Assembly (NCBI GenBank): GCA_031429035.1
Contig: JANOYU010000038.1
Coordinates: forward strand, 1 to 31,102
DNA: 31,102 nucleotides
Origin: Methylotenera_A sp031429035
GTDB taxonomy: Bacteria > Pseudomonadota > Gammaproteobacteria > Burkholderiales > Methylophilaceae
Direction: 5' to 3'
The notes below the pieces were generated by a model. That model did no database searches and had not been told where the DNA came from. It saw only the letters and a list, made by a program, of their open reading frames with translations. Of this stretch, positions 7,977 through 15,836 are shown in pieces (the first letter of the stretch is position 1; every line of letters starts with the position of its first letter). Position numbers and translations under genes: made by a program.

Positions 7977-9491
7977 TTATTTCTTGCTATCCATTTTAGC
8001 TTTTAATAATGCGCCAAGGTTGGTAGAGCCAGATGCCGCTGCCGCTTCTTCGGCAGAAGGAGCTTCTGCTTTAGTTTTGGCTGGTTTCGCTTTTGGTTTT
8101 GCCGCTTTTTCATCTGATGAAACAGAAGCAGTCGCGCCAGATGGGTCATCCGTTAGCTGTTTTACACCCAATGAAATACGTTCTTTTTCCACATCAATGG
8201 CTAAAATAACTGCGTTAAGCTCGTCACCTTTTTTAAAGTTACGAATCGCCTCTTCGCCAGTGGCAGACCATGATAAATCCGATAAATGTACTAAGCCATC
8301 AATGCCGCCTGGCAAGCCAATAAACACGCCAAAATCAGTAATCGATTTAATTTGACCAGAAACTTTGTCGCCTTTAGCATGCGTTGCAGAGAAATCATCC
8401 CAAGGGTTGGCTTTACATTGTTTCATGCCTAGTGATAAACGACGACGATCTTCATCAATCTCTAAAATCATCACTTCAACTTCGTCACCCAATTGTGCAA
8501 TTTTACCTGGGTGAATATTTTTGTTAGTCCAATCCATTTCAGAAACGTGCACTAAACCTTCAATGCCTGGCTCTACTTCAACGAATGCGCCATAGTCTGT
8601 AATATTTGACACTTTACCAAATAAGCGTGTGCTTACTGGGTAACGGCGTGTTAGGGCAACCCATGGGTCGTCGCCTAATTGTTTAATGCCGAGTGAAACG
8701 CGGTTTTTCTCTTGATCAAATTTCAAGATTTTGGCTTCAACTTCTTCACCTACTGTTAACACTTCTGATGGGTGCTTAACACGACGCCAAGCTAAATCGG
8801 TAATATGCAATAAGCCATCAATGCCGCCCAAATCAACGAATGCGCCATAATCAGTAATATTTTTAACAATACCTTTAACGGTTGCGCCTTCAACTAATGA
8901 ACCCATTAAAGCTTCACGGTCAGCACCAGCAGAAACTTCCATCACTGCACGGCGAGAAACCACGATATTGTTACGTTTGCGGTCTAATTTAATCACTTTG
9001 AAATCCCATTCTTTGTTTTCGAATGGGGTGGTGTCTTTTACTGGGCGCACATCTACCAAAGAACCTGGTAGGAAAGCCATAATGCCGTTAACTGCAACGC
9101 GTAAGCCGCCTTTAACTTTACCGCTAACAAAGCCTTTAACTACTAAGCCTTCGTTCATGGCATCTTCTAAATCTAGCCAAGCTTGCATTTTTTTGGCTTT
9201 TTCGCGAGATAATTGGGTGTTACCAAAGCCATCTTCCAGCTTTTCAATACATACTTTTACAAAGTCGCCAACGGCAACCTCGACTTCGCCAGCAGCGTTT
9301 TTAAACTCTGCAACGTCAATCCAGCTTTCAGATTTCAAGCCAGCGTTGACAGTAACATGATCGCTATCGATTAAAATTACCTCTGCGGTAATTACCTCGC
9401 CAGAGCGCATTTCTTGGCGCGCTAAGCTTTCTTCAAAAAGCGCGGCGAAAGATTCCATTGAAGATGGAGTTGATTTAGAAGTAGAAGCCAT
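7977..9491 (-). CDS. rpsA: 30S ribosomal protein S1, five S1 domains only
   Basis: S1 binds mRNA on the 30S subunit and helps initiation on structured leaders. I count five S1 (OB-fold) domains: about 30-98, 115-180, 201-269, 286-356 and 373-443. Domains 3-5 carry the NITDYGAFV or SITDFGVF signature with GIDGL/GIEGL and LSLG ends. After domain 5 (LGVKQLTDDP) the sequence passes directly into an Ala/Lys/Glu low-complexity tail ending GSTNLGALLKAKMDSKK. Betaproteobacterial S1 normally has six domains and about 555-570 residues, ending in a similar GALLKAK tail; here the protein is 504 residues and domain 6 is missing internally, with no frameshift. The ATG at 9491 starts the protein. Confidence 0.95.
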   Translation of the reverse strand: MASTSKSTPSSMESFAALFEESLARQEMRSGEVITAEVILIDSDHVTVNAGLKSESWIDVAEFKNAAGEVEVAVGDFVKVCIEKLEDGFGNTQLSREKAKKMQAWLDLEDAMNEGLVVKGFVSGKVKGGLRVAVNGIMAFLPGSLVDVRPVKDTTPFENKEWDFKVIKLDRKRNNIVVSRRAVMEVSAGADREALMGSLVEGATVKGIVKNITDYGAFVDLGGIDGLLHITDLAWRRVKHPSEVLTVGEEVEAKILKFDQEKNRVSLGIKQLGDDPWVALTRRYPVSTRLFGKVSNITDYGAFVEVEPGIEGLVHVSEMDWTNKNIHPGKIAQLGDEVEVMILEIDEDRRRLSLGMKQCKANPWDDFSATHAKGDKVSGQIKSITDFGVFIGLPGGIDGLVHLSDLSWSATGEEAIRNFKKGDELNAVILAIDVEKERISLGVKQLTDDPSGATASVSSDEKAAKPKAKPAKTKAEAPSAEEAAAASGSTNLGALLKAKMDSKK

Positions 9492-9664
9492 TAAATTAAA
9501 GATACCTAAAAAATTTGCTTAAATAATTAGTTTATTGAAGCGTTCCCGCCTAGCAGCGGGGCAGTTAATTAAACGTTGTACCTAATATTTAGCACAACAC
9601 GAATCATGCATATTACACAAAAAATAGCTTATGTTCAATGACTTAAATCAATTTTTGTTAAAAA

Positions 9665-10372
9665 TTATGCAAGTTTTTTGTAGGCGTTTATAACAAAATC
9701 CACCGCTTGCAGAATGTTGCGCTGGTTGGTATCTAACAAAAGCGCGTCTGGCGTTTGTATTAGCGGTGATGCGCTGCGTGCGCTATCGCGCAAATCGCGC
9801 TGTTGTAAATCGGCCAAAATTTGCGCGTAATCGGCAGCCAAGCCATTGTTTTTGAGCTGATTGGCTATTAATTGTTTATATCTGCGCTCGGCACGTATTT
9901 CTGTACTAGCGGTAAGGAATATTTTAAGTGCAGCATCGGGGAATACCACACTGGCCATATCGCGGCCATCGGCCACTAAACCTGGCGCTAGGCGAAAACT
10001 GTGTTGTAAATTTAGCAAAGCGGCACGCACGGCCTTGTGCACCGCCACCTCACTTGCGCCGCGGCCCATTTCTTCGCTACGTATTTGCTCGGTAATTAAA
10101 TCGTTATTTAGGTAAATGTCACCATTTTTAAACTGAATAGTTAACTTTGAGGCTAATTCACCTAATAAGTCACCCGCCTGCCAGCCAATATCCATGCGCC
10201 TTGCAGCCAATGCCACAATACGATACAAAGCACCAGAATCTAAATAATGAAAACCTAATTGCTGCGCCACTAATTGCGCAACCGTGCCTTTGCCGCTGGC
10301 AGAAGGGCCGTCTATTGCTATTACTGGGGCGATGACAGAAATGTTGGCCAAAGTGTTTGATTTAGCTGACAA
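9665..10372 (-). CDS. cmk: Cytidylate kinase, start uncertain (no ATG)
   Basis: Cmk phosphorylates CMP and dCMP. The P-loop is AIDGPSASGKGTVAQ, followed by YLDSGALYR, the CMP-binding GRDMASVVFPDA and the lid AERRYKQL. The open frame begins at a GTG at 10450, but that would overlap aroA by 89 bp and add about 35 residues not seen in the family. No ATG lies between there and the P-loop, so the real start is probably a TTG, at 10372 (used here; it overlaps the aroA stop, with a weak GAAGAA upstream) or 10351. The neighbours aroA and rpsA are those expected. It contains one copy of the dispersed palindrome at residues encoded near 10173-10211 (ALAARRMDIGWQ). Confidence 0.9.
   Translation of the reverse strand: MSAKSNTLANISVIAPVIAIDGPSASGKGTVAQLVAQQLGFHYLDSGALYRIVALAARRMDIGWQAGDLLGELASKLTIQFKNGDIYLNNDLITEQIRSEEMGRGASEVAVHKAVRAALLNLQHSFRLAPGLVADGRDMASVVFPDAALKIFLTASTEIRAERRYKQLIANQLKNNGLAADYAQILADLQQRDLRDSARSASPLIQTPDALLLDTNQRNILQAVDFVINAYKKLA
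10173..10211 (-). repeat. Dispersed 39-nt palindrome, copy inside cmk
   Basis: Loop at 10187-10197 (AATATCCATGC on the plus strand) matches the family loop at 10 of 11 positions; the left arm matches at 8 of 14 and the right arm at 10 of 14. The copy is read in the coding strand as ARRMDIGWQ. Family consensus: arms ATGCTCTGCAAGCC and GGCTTGCAGAGCAT around an 11-nt loop. Confidence 0.6.
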
Positions 10373-11675
10373 TTTTTGCAAATTCTTCAAAATAGTTTGG
10401 GAATGTTTTTGCAACGCATTTAGGGTCGTTAATGGTAATTGGCACGCCACCTAAGCTAACAAGCGAAAAACACATCGCCATGCGGTGATCGTCATACGTG
10501 TCAATTACTGCGTTGGGTGTTAGCTGGGCAGGTGGCGTGATTTTAATATAGTCCGCGCCTTCCTCAACAATCGCGCCCACTTTGCGCAGCTCGGTCGCCA
10601 TGGCGGCAATGCGATCTGTCTCTTTAACGCGCCAACTGGCAATGTTTCTAAGCGTTGTCGTGCCATTGGCGAATAAAGCCATTATTGCTAGCGTCATGGC
10701 TGCATCGGGGATATGGTTGCAGTCTAAATCAATGGCATGCAAGCCAATATCTATGCGCCTTTCAGAGCATACATTATTCGCACCATATGCAATATTTGCA
10801 CCCATTAGTTTTAAGGCTTCAGCAAATTTGATGTCACCTTGAATGCTGTTTTCACCTAAGCCTTCAACAGTGACTTTGCCACCAATTGCGCCAGCAGCCA
10901 AGAAATACGAGGCGCTTGAGGCATCGCCTTCTACAAAAATTTGTTTTGGAGAAACATAACTCGAATTGGCAGCAATGGTAAAACTTTGCCAACAGTCTCT
11001 AAGCACATGCACACCAAATTTCGCCATTAAATTAAGCGTAATTTCTATATAAGGTTTAGAGATTAACTCACCAACCACTTCAATGGTGGCTTGTTGTTTG
11101 GTTAGCGGCAGCGCCATTAACAATGCGGTTAAAAATTGGCTAGAAACATCGCCACGGATTTTAATAGTGCTCTCTACCTTGAGGCGAGAGGGTGGCAATA
11201 TACGTAAAGGCGGAAAACCTTCGTTTTGTAAATACTCAATATTCGCGCCGGCTAGCCTAAGCGCATCAATCAAATCACCAATCGGGCGCTCGTGCATGCG
11301 CGCCACACCTGTAAGTGTGTAATGGCCATTTGATAATGCCAGTGCGGCGGTTAAGGGGCGAAAAGCAGTGCCCGCATTGCCAAGAAAAAGGTCAGCCGTT
11401 TTATTAGCAGTGCCTTTATTTTGAAACTGGCCATTGCAGCCCGTCACACGCCAGGCATTTTCGGCAAATTTTTCACATTTAACGCCCAGTGTTGCTAACG
11501 CTTCTAACATGCGCGCAGTATCGTCACTTACCAATAAATCACGGATTTCTGTAGTACCGCTAGCTAGCGCAGCCAACAATAATGTGCGGTTAGAGATGCT
11601 TTTGCTGCCTGGCAAGGTGATGTTGCCTTGGGCGCTGTTTGAAGCGGGTAGATGTAGTTGTTCCATTTTACTCAA
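10362..11675 (-). CDS. aroA: 3-phosphoshikimate 1-carboxyvinyltransferase (EPSP synthase)
   Basis: This 437-residue enzyme transfers enolpyruvate from PEP to shikimate 3-phosphate, the sixth shikimate-pathway step. Signatures are LPGSKSISNRTLLLAALA near the start, LFLGNAGTAFRPLTAAL, RMHERPIGDLIDALR, RGDVSSQFLTALLMA, GDASSASYFLAAGA, SWRVKETDRIAAMATELRK and DTYDDHRMAMCFSL. The full normal length is present. It lies between tyrA and cmk; the end overlaps the likely cmk start. A near-perfect copy of the dispersed palindrome lies within the gene (10732-10770, encoding CSERRIDIGLHAID), just before the conserved DLDCNHIPDAAM, in a stretch that varies in the family. Confidence 0.97.
   Translation of the reverse strand: MSKMEQLHLPASNSAQGNITLPGSKSISNRTLLLAALASGTTEIRDLLVSDDTARMLEALATLGVKCEKFAENAWRVTGCNGQFQNKGTANKTADLFLGNAGTAFRPLTAALALSNGHYTLTGVARMHERPIGDLIDALRLAGANIEYLQNEGFPPLRILPPSRLKVESTIKIRGDVSSQFLTALLMALPLTKQQATIEVVGELISKPYIEITLNLMAKFGVHVLRDCWQSFTIAANSSYVSPKQIFVEGDASSASYFLAAGAIGGKVTVEGLGENSIQGDIKFAEALKLMGANIAYGANNVCSERRIDIGLHAIDLDCNHIPDAAMTLAIMALFANGTTTLRNIASWRVKETDRIAAMATELRKVGAIVEEGADYIKITPPAQLTPNAVIDTYDDHRMAMCFSLVSLGGVPITINDPKCVAKTFPNYFEEFAKIVS
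10732..10770 (-). repeat. Dispersed 39-nt palindrome, copy inside aroA
   Basis: 34 of 39 positions match the consensus: left arm 11/14, loop AATATCTATGC 11/11, right arm 12/14. It is entirely within coding sequence and in frame, encoding CSERRIDIGLHAI. Confidence 0.85.
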
Positions 11676-11700
11676 TAATTTCTATTTAATTCGTTATAGC

Positions 11701-11811
11701 CCCTCTCCCCAACCCTTCTCCCGTTTACGGGGAGAGGGGCTAACAGCGCACCATGTTGCTACTTCCCCTCGCCCGCAAGCGGGAGAGGGTGCGCGGCGCG
11801 CGGGAGAGGGA
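11701..11811. repeat. REP-type CCCTCTCCC/GGGAGAGGG palindrome cluster
   Basis: Between aroA and tyrA lie two palindromic units. The first (11701-11740) pairs TCTCCCG with CGGGGAGA around a TTTA loop. The second (11764-11789) pairs CCCTCGCCCGC with GCGGGAGAGGG around AA, followed by another CGGGAGAGGG. GC content is far above the surroundings. The same repeat family borders the DUF559 insertion in ygiQ at 25.7 and 26.1 kb. The unit ends 4 bp from the tyrA stop and may also stop transcription. Confidence 0.85.
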
Positions 11812-11814
11812 GAT

Positions 11815-12750
11815 TTATTGGTTTTTACCCCAAGCATTTCGCGCCACACTGGCGCGCTCAAACAGTGCTTGCAAGCCAGCACCATTACCGCTGTTAAGCA
11901 GTTGTTTTAATTGACTTAATTCATTTTCAAAAGCCGTTATTTCGCTTAGTAAAGCCGTTTTGTTGGCAAGTGAAATGTCGCGCCACATCTCGGGGTGGCT
12001 GCCAGCAATACGGGTAAAATCTCTAAAGCCGCTGGCGGCAAAGCTAAATAATTGTTCGGCGTTGGGGCGCGAAGCCAAGTCATCAACCAAAGCAAATGCC
12101 AATAAATGTGGCAAATGGCTGACTGCCGCAAAAATGCTGTCATGTTCCGCCGCGCTCATTTCTGCGACGTTTGCACCACAGGCTTGCCACATTTCAGTTA
12201 CACGAGCGATATTGGATGCTCTGGAAGCCGCGCTGCTATTAGCTTGCAGAGCATCGTTATTAATACTAGGCGTTAACACCACATTTTTACCGATAAATAA
12301 ATCGGCTTTTGCTGCCGCAACGCCAGATTTTTCAGCACCTGCAATCGGGTGGCCGCCAACAAATTGGTTAAATTGTTCGCCCAAAATTTCTTTTGCGCTG
12401 GTCAGCACATCGCCCTTGGTACTACCCGCGTCGGTAATCACTGTATTTGCTTGTAAATGGGGTTTTATACTTTTTAAAATCGCTTTGGTTTGCGCAACAG
12501 GTGCCGCAATTAAAATTAAATCGGCATCGGTTATTGTTTTGGCAAGGCTAGAATCCGCATGGATGTTGGCTTCCAGACTATCGCAAGCACTATCGATTAC
12601 GCCTAAATCCAGCGCTTGTTGTAAGCTATTTTGGCTGCGGCCTACGCCCACAATATGCGTGGCTGTATTATTCAACTGGCCCGCTTTTTTAAGCGCCAGC
12701 GCAACCGAGCCACCAATTAGGCCCACACCAAATATCACCAGTTTTTTCAC
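11815..12750 (-). CDS. tyrA: Prephenate dehydrogenase (tyrosine biosynthesis)
   Basis: The protein opens with a Rossmann motif, KKLVIFGVGLIGGSVALALK, followed by VGVGRS, DADLILIAAPVAQT, TDAGSTKGDV, GGHPIAGAEKSG, and ISLANKTALLSEI near the end. It oxidises prephenate to 4-hydroxyphenylpyruvate. I chose the GTG at 12750, which places the GxGxxG motif at the usual distance; a TTG at 12771 would add seven residues. No good Shine-Dalgarno sequence is visible for either. It is followed by aroA across a REP cluster. Two copies of the dispersed palindrome lie within the gene; the one at 12216-12254 encodes DALQANSSAASRAS, a stretch that looks extra compared with other TyrA proteins. Confidence 0.93.
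   Translation of the reverse strand: MKKLVIFGVGLIGGSVALALKKAGQLNNTATHIVGVGRSQNSLQQALDLGVIDSACDSLEANIHADSSLAKTITDADLILIAAPVAQTKAILKSIKPHLQANTVITDAGSTKGDVLTSAKEILGEQFNQFVGGHPIAGAEKSGVAAAKADLFIGKNVVLTPSINNDALQANSSAASRASNIARVTEMWQACGANVAEMSAAEHDSIFAAVSHLPHLLAFALVDDLASRPNAEQLFSFAASGFRDFTRIAGSHPEMWRDISLANKTALLSEITAFENELSQLKQLLNSGNGAGLQALFERASVARNAWGKNQ
12216..12254 (-). repeat. Dispersed 39-nt palindrome, copy 1 inside tyrA
   Basis: The arms match the consensus at 13/14 and 13/14 and are almost perfectly complementary to each other; the loop matches at only 7/11. It is in frame within tyrA and encodes the Ala/Ser-rich segment DALQANSSAASRAS. Confidence 0.85.
12543..12581 (-). repeat. Dispersed 39-nt palindrome, degenerate copy 2 inside tyrA
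   Basis: Loop GCATGGATGTT (12557-12567) matches 9/11 and the right arm 11/14, but the left arm only 6/14. It is in frame, encoding SLEANIHADSS. Confidence 0.55.
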
Positions 12751-12810
12751 AAACAAAAGCTTTAAACGCAATAAAACGTGATTGTAGCATTTTGCGCTGC
12801 AAAATTTTCG

Positions 12811-13218
12811 CTAGCTTGGCGCGCACATGCGCAGTAATTTATTCAACAAATTGGGCAGTGGCGTTTTGCTTAACCAATGCCGGTTATCAGCAATGATTGG
12901 GTTAGCGCGGCTTAATATTGGCCGCAACGTTTTACTGCCCCAAAATTGGCTTAAACGCTTAAAACCTGCCGCTGCATAAGCAGCCTCAAACACATGCACA
13001 CCTTTAAGCCATTGGCCAGACGCATCTTGTGCGTGTATGCGTTCCATCATGTCGGCTTTATTTGTTGGGCAAAACGCCGGCTCATTGAAACTATCTGCAG
13101 AGCAATCCACCAAAATCAGCTTGTTTTCAAAATCCGTTTCTTTAATGGTTTCCATCTCTGCCTTACAAAGTGGGCAGCTGGCATCGTAATAAATGGTCAG
13201 TGGGTAAGTGATGTTCAT
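12811..13218 (-). CDS. DCC-family thiol-disulfide protein (DUF393)
   Basis: This 135-residue protein begins with the family signature IYYDASCPLCKAEM, where Asp12, Cys15 and Cys18 form the DxxCxxC motif, and continues with VDCSADSF and WLKGVHVFEAAYAAAG, typical of DUF393. The family is predicted to be thioredoxin-like, but the substrate is unknown. There is no signal peptide, so it is probably cytoplasmic or membrane-associated. It is downstream of the proteorhodopsin gene but separated from it by a strong terminator, so it is likely transcribed alone. The start is the ATG at 13218. Confidence 0.85.
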   Translation of the reverse strand: MNITYPLTIYYDASCPLCKAEMETIKETDFENKLILVDCSADSFNEPAFCPTNKADMMERIHAQDASGQWLKGVHVFEAAYAAAGFKRLSQFWGSKTLRPILSRANPIIADNRHWLSKTPLPNLLNKLLRMCAPS

Positions 13219-13256
13219 AATGCAGAGTATAGATCAAATAAAAAACGCGACATAAT

Positions 13257-13290
13257 AAAAAACGCGTCTTTGAAAAGACGCGTTTTAATT
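13257..13290 (-). terminator. Rho-independent terminator after the proteorhodopsin gene
   Basis: A 12-bp perfect stem (AAAACGCGTCTT/AAGACGCGTTTT, 13259-13270 and 13275-13286) with a TGAA loop and flanking A and T runs, 25 bp downstream of the rhodopsin stop. It suggests a well-expressed single-gene transcript. Confidence 0.88.
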
Positions 13291-13310
13291 AAAAGTAAGC
13301 TTTTAAAAGA

Positions 13311-14108
13311 CTAAGCTTTTTCTCTATTTGTTTCAGATACTGCCACGCTCCAAATAATTAAACCAAAGGCAATTTTGTTTAATACATCGGCCAAGTTGTA
13401 CACAATATTTAACATACCAGCGCTTTCTTTTGGGTCGGCACCTGTTAAGTAGCCTAAGAAATAGCCTAATGGATAAATTGCCCAACCAATTGTCACAATC
13501 CAGCGCATGGTGTTAAATGCAGATTGCACGCTGGCAGGTGCTTGTGTGGCATTAATTTTGCTGGCTTGGCCAGCAAAAATTTCGTACAGAATATAAAACC
13601 AGCCCAGCATACCAATAATAAACGCTGGCCAAACTGCCATGTAACCTGCCTCACCCAAATAACCGCCTACCAACATCACCAAAGTACCAATGAGCAAGCG
13701 CCAAAATACGCCGCCTGGTACTTTTGCAATGGCCGATAAAATCAAGTAAAACTCAATCATCAGCAATGGCACTGTAATTAGCCAATCGATATAGCGATAA
13801 ACCGTTGGCGTATCGCCCGTTGCCACCCACACATCGCGCATGTAAAAGTAATGCACTGCGGCGACTAATGTTACCAAGCCAGATACGGTTAAAGACGTTT
13901 TCCATTTGCCTGCAACGCGGTCGCGCTCTAAAAAGAAAAAGGCCGTGGATGCAACCAAGGCCATTGAAATTAACCAAAACGAAATACCCACAAAATCATC
14001 CGACTTTAATACCATTGCCTCTGCTGCTATTGTTGGCAAGCTCACTGCAAATAACCCAATTGCTGCTAAAGTCTTCCCCATCAGGCTCGAGACTGAAGTT
14101 TTAACCAT
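13311..14108 (-). CDS. Proteorhodopsin, green-type light-driven proton pump
   Basis: This 265-residue, seven-helix microbial rhodopsin has an N-terminal signal-like helix ending in TIAAEA. In helix C, YRYIDWLITVPLLMIEFYLIL gives the counter-ion Asp108, Thr112 and carboxylate donor Glu119 (the DTE motif of proton pumps) and Leu116 at the spectral-tuning site, which marks green absorption. His86 corresponds to proteorhodopsin His75, and Lys245 in NLADVLNKIAFG binds retinal. Similarity to marine proteorhodopsin is high throughout. The start at 14108 has an AGGAG site 7 bp upstream; an earlier ATG at 14144 would add 12 residues without such a site. Retinal can come from crtI-crtB-crtY-blh encoded 6 kb away. 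Confidence 0.96.
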   Translation of the reverse strand: MVKTSVSSLMGKTLAAIGLFAVSLPTIAAEAMVLKSDDFVGISFWLISMALVASTAFFFLERDRVAGKWKTSLTVSGLVTLVAAVHYFYMRDVWVATGDTPTVYRYIDWLITVPLLMIEFYLILSAIAKVPGGVFWRLLIGTLVMLVGGYLGEAGYMAVWPAFIIGMLGWFYILYEIFAGQASKINATQAPASVQSAFNTMRWIVTIGWAIYPLGYFLGYLTGADPKESAGMLNIVYNLADVLNKIAFGLIIWSVAVSETNREKA

Positions 14109-14115
14109 TTTGATT

Positions 14116-14120
14116 CTCCT
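14116..14120 (-). promoter_or_regulatory. Ribosome-binding site that fixes the proteorhodopsin start
   Basis: AGGAG on the minus strand, 7 bp before the ATG at 14108, decides between this start and the upstream ATG at 14144. Confidence 0.85.
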
Positions 14121-14503
14121 CGTTGTCATTTTAAAAATATACATAATTTGTATTATTAATAAAGATTGCTCAAAAGAGTGTTGAGTGTATCTATTTTACA
14201 AGTGTTACAGAATTTTATAAAACTGTAACAAATTGTAATAATATATTAACACTACCAAGACTTTAAACTGTGCAAATAATTCAATTTACGCATAAATAAT
14301 TAAGCACTAAATTGTTATAATTAAGCCTAGTTTTAATACCGAGCAAAAAATAATGCCCTGCAAGCCGCATAGATGTTGGCTTGCAGAGCATTCAAATAAG
14401 ATGGCGCAAATTAATGCTTTAATTTGACAATTAATAGCGTTTGATTGCGCTAATTCTTTGACTTAAAATAGGAAGCTTAAAATTAAAATTATATAATCAC
14501 AAA
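14121..14503. other. AT-rich divergent intergenic region
   Basis: This 383-bp stretch separates the minus-strand proteorhodopsin gene from the plus-strand ubiquitin-autotransporter gene and must hold both promoters. It is very AT-rich, with one 65-bp GC-richer repeat (14339-14403). A TATAAT lies at 14492-14497, 6 bp before the ATG at 14504, and TTGACA/TTGACT boxes lie at 14424 and 14458, but none is well spaced with it. No ORF or RNA gene is visible. Confidence 0.6.
14339..14403 (+). repeat. 65-bp direct repeat, left copy, containing the dispersed palindrome
   Basis: The palindrome core is 14353-14391 (37 of 39 to consensus, loop GCATAGATGTT), with a CCGAGCAAAAAATA left flank and an AATAAGATG right end. 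It aligns without gaps to 15837-15901: 48 of 54 positions outside the loop are identical, while the 11-nt loop is the reverse complement. The pair brackets the ubiquitin-autotransporter gene. Confidence 0.93.
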
Positions 14504-15829
14504 ATGATGCATTTTTTATCGAGTAAACGCTTTGTTTTTAGTATTTTTGTTAGTTTGACTATGTTCACCAGTAGCGTATTTGCTTTTCAGTTATTTATAA
14601 AGATACCAACTGGAAAAACGATTACGCTAGATGTTGAAGTGTCAGATTCTGTTGAAAATATTAAGCAAAAAGTTCAAGATAAAGAAGGCATTGCCGCGAA
14701 TCGACAGATACTTTTTTTTGCAGGCACCTTGCTTGAAGATGGCAGAACGATAGGTGATTACAACATTGTCAAAGAAGATAGTCTAATTTTAAAACTGAAG
14801 ACAGATGTTGCATCAAATTTAACATTTACAGGCCAAAATCAGCTTATTGCACAAGCTTATGCAGCGCAACAACTGACGCAATCCAATATACAGTTTGTGC
14901 AAAAGCATTTATTAAGCTTGCATGCTGATAAAGATGCAAACCAACAATTGGCAAATGCCGCACCCATACAGTTGGCCAGTAACAATGCCATGACTGCAAC
15001 AGATACGTCGCCCAATAAACATATTGCAGGCATCAATCTTTGGGCAGATACCAATATTGCACTGGGCGATTTTGATGCGAAGCAACAGCGCCAACAATTT
15101 AATCAAAAATACATTAGCGTTGGTATCGATTATCAGGCAAATCCGCAATTAGTTTTGGGCGCATTGCTTGGTTATGGTGTTAACCGCACGCACAATACAG
15201 ATGAAAAACTGAATAGTCACCAAGCTAGCGTGAGCATTTATGGCAGCTTTCAACCAATACAACATTGGTTTATTGATGCGCAAGTGGGTTATGGCGATTT
15301 ATCCATTGACTTAAAACGAGAAATTGCAAGTCAGCAATTAAAGGCAAACCGTGATGGAAATAGTAGCTACGCTAACATCAGCCTAAGTGGTGTCATGCAA
15401 GTTAAATCAGTTAACCTGCAGCCATATGCCAGCGCCACTTTTACACACATTCAATTAAATCGATATCAAGAATCGGGCGGCACAGCCGCACAAACATACG
15501 ATAAAGCCAATATAAATAGCCAAGCTGTTGCAGTAGGGTTAAACGCATTTACGTTGGTTGCTGTAGAAAATGCAACATTAAGCCCCAGTTTTAATTTGCA
15601 ATTTCAGCATGTTAATAATGAAGATTTTAACCAAAACATTGTCAACAACGTAGGCATGGCCAAGCGTTTTAATTTAACAAGTGCATCGCAAGATTTATTA
15701 AGCGCAGGTTTTGCTGTGGATTACAAAATGCAAAATGGCTTTAGTATTAATGCGGGCTACACAGGTGCATTTGGTGCAAATGCATTTAACAGCCACGCAT
15801 TAAACTTTGGTGTGCAATGGCAACTATGA
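14504..15829 (+). CDS. Exported ubiquitin-like domain fused to an outer-membrane autotransporter-type beta-barrel
   Basis: This 441-residue protein has three parts. Residues 1-27 are a signal peptide ending SSVFA. Residues 28-99 are ubiquitin: FQLFIKIPTGKTITLDVEV, DKEGIAANRQILFFAG and LLEDGRTIGDYNIVKE; by hand about 44 of 72 positions match human ubiquitin. Lysines equivalent to K6, K11, K27, K29, K33 and K63 are kept (33, 38, 54, 56, 60, 90), K48 is Thr75, and the Gly-Gly end is absent. The surface patch is changed (L8 to Pro35, I44 to Phe71, H68 to Ile95, V70 to Lys97). A Gln/Ala-rich linker (100-170) leads to a region of alternating amphipathic strands (about 175-441) ending NFGVQWQL, like an autotransporter barrel. 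Predicted cleavage leaves the ubiquitin fold at the mature N-terminus. No Shine-Dalgarno is seen; a TATAAT 6 bp upstream suggests leaderless mRNA. Confidence 0.92.
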   Translation: MMHFLSSKRFVFSIFVSLTMFTSSVFAFQLFIKIPTGKTITLDVEVSDSVENIKQKVQDKEGIAANRQILFFAGTLLEDGRTIGDYNIVKEDSLILKLKTDVASNLTFTGQNQLIAQAYAAQQLTQSNIQFVQKHLLSLHADKDANQQLANAAPIQLASNNAMTATDTSPNKHIAGINLWADTNIALGDFDAKQQRQQFNQKYISVGIDYQANPQLVLGALLGYGVNRTHNTDEKLNSHQASVSIYGSFQPIQHWFIDAQVGYGDLSIDLKREIASQQLKANRDGNSSYANISLSGVMQVKSVNLQPYASATFTHIQLNRYQESGGTAAQTYDKANINSQAVAVGLNAFTLVAVENATLSPSFNLQFQHVNNEDFNQNIVNNVGMAKRFNLTSASQDLLSAGFAVDYKMQNGFSINAGYTGAFGANAFNSHALNFGVQWQL

Positions 15830-15836
15830 ATATATG

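Noticed and set aside
11434..11910. Plus-strand open frame crossing the aroA-tyrA gap
   Set aside because: It is antisense to aroA and tyrA and runs through a REP cluster.
11960..12781. A 273-codon open frame on the plus strand
   Set aside because: It lies wholly antisense to tyrA, whose protein is clearly recognisable, and its translation has no family features.
14504..15829. Ubiquitin gene as eukaryotic contamination or misassembly
   Set aside because: The frame is continuous with a bacterial signal peptide and a barrel, the AT-rich base use matches the neighbours, and it is embedded between repeats of the local family.
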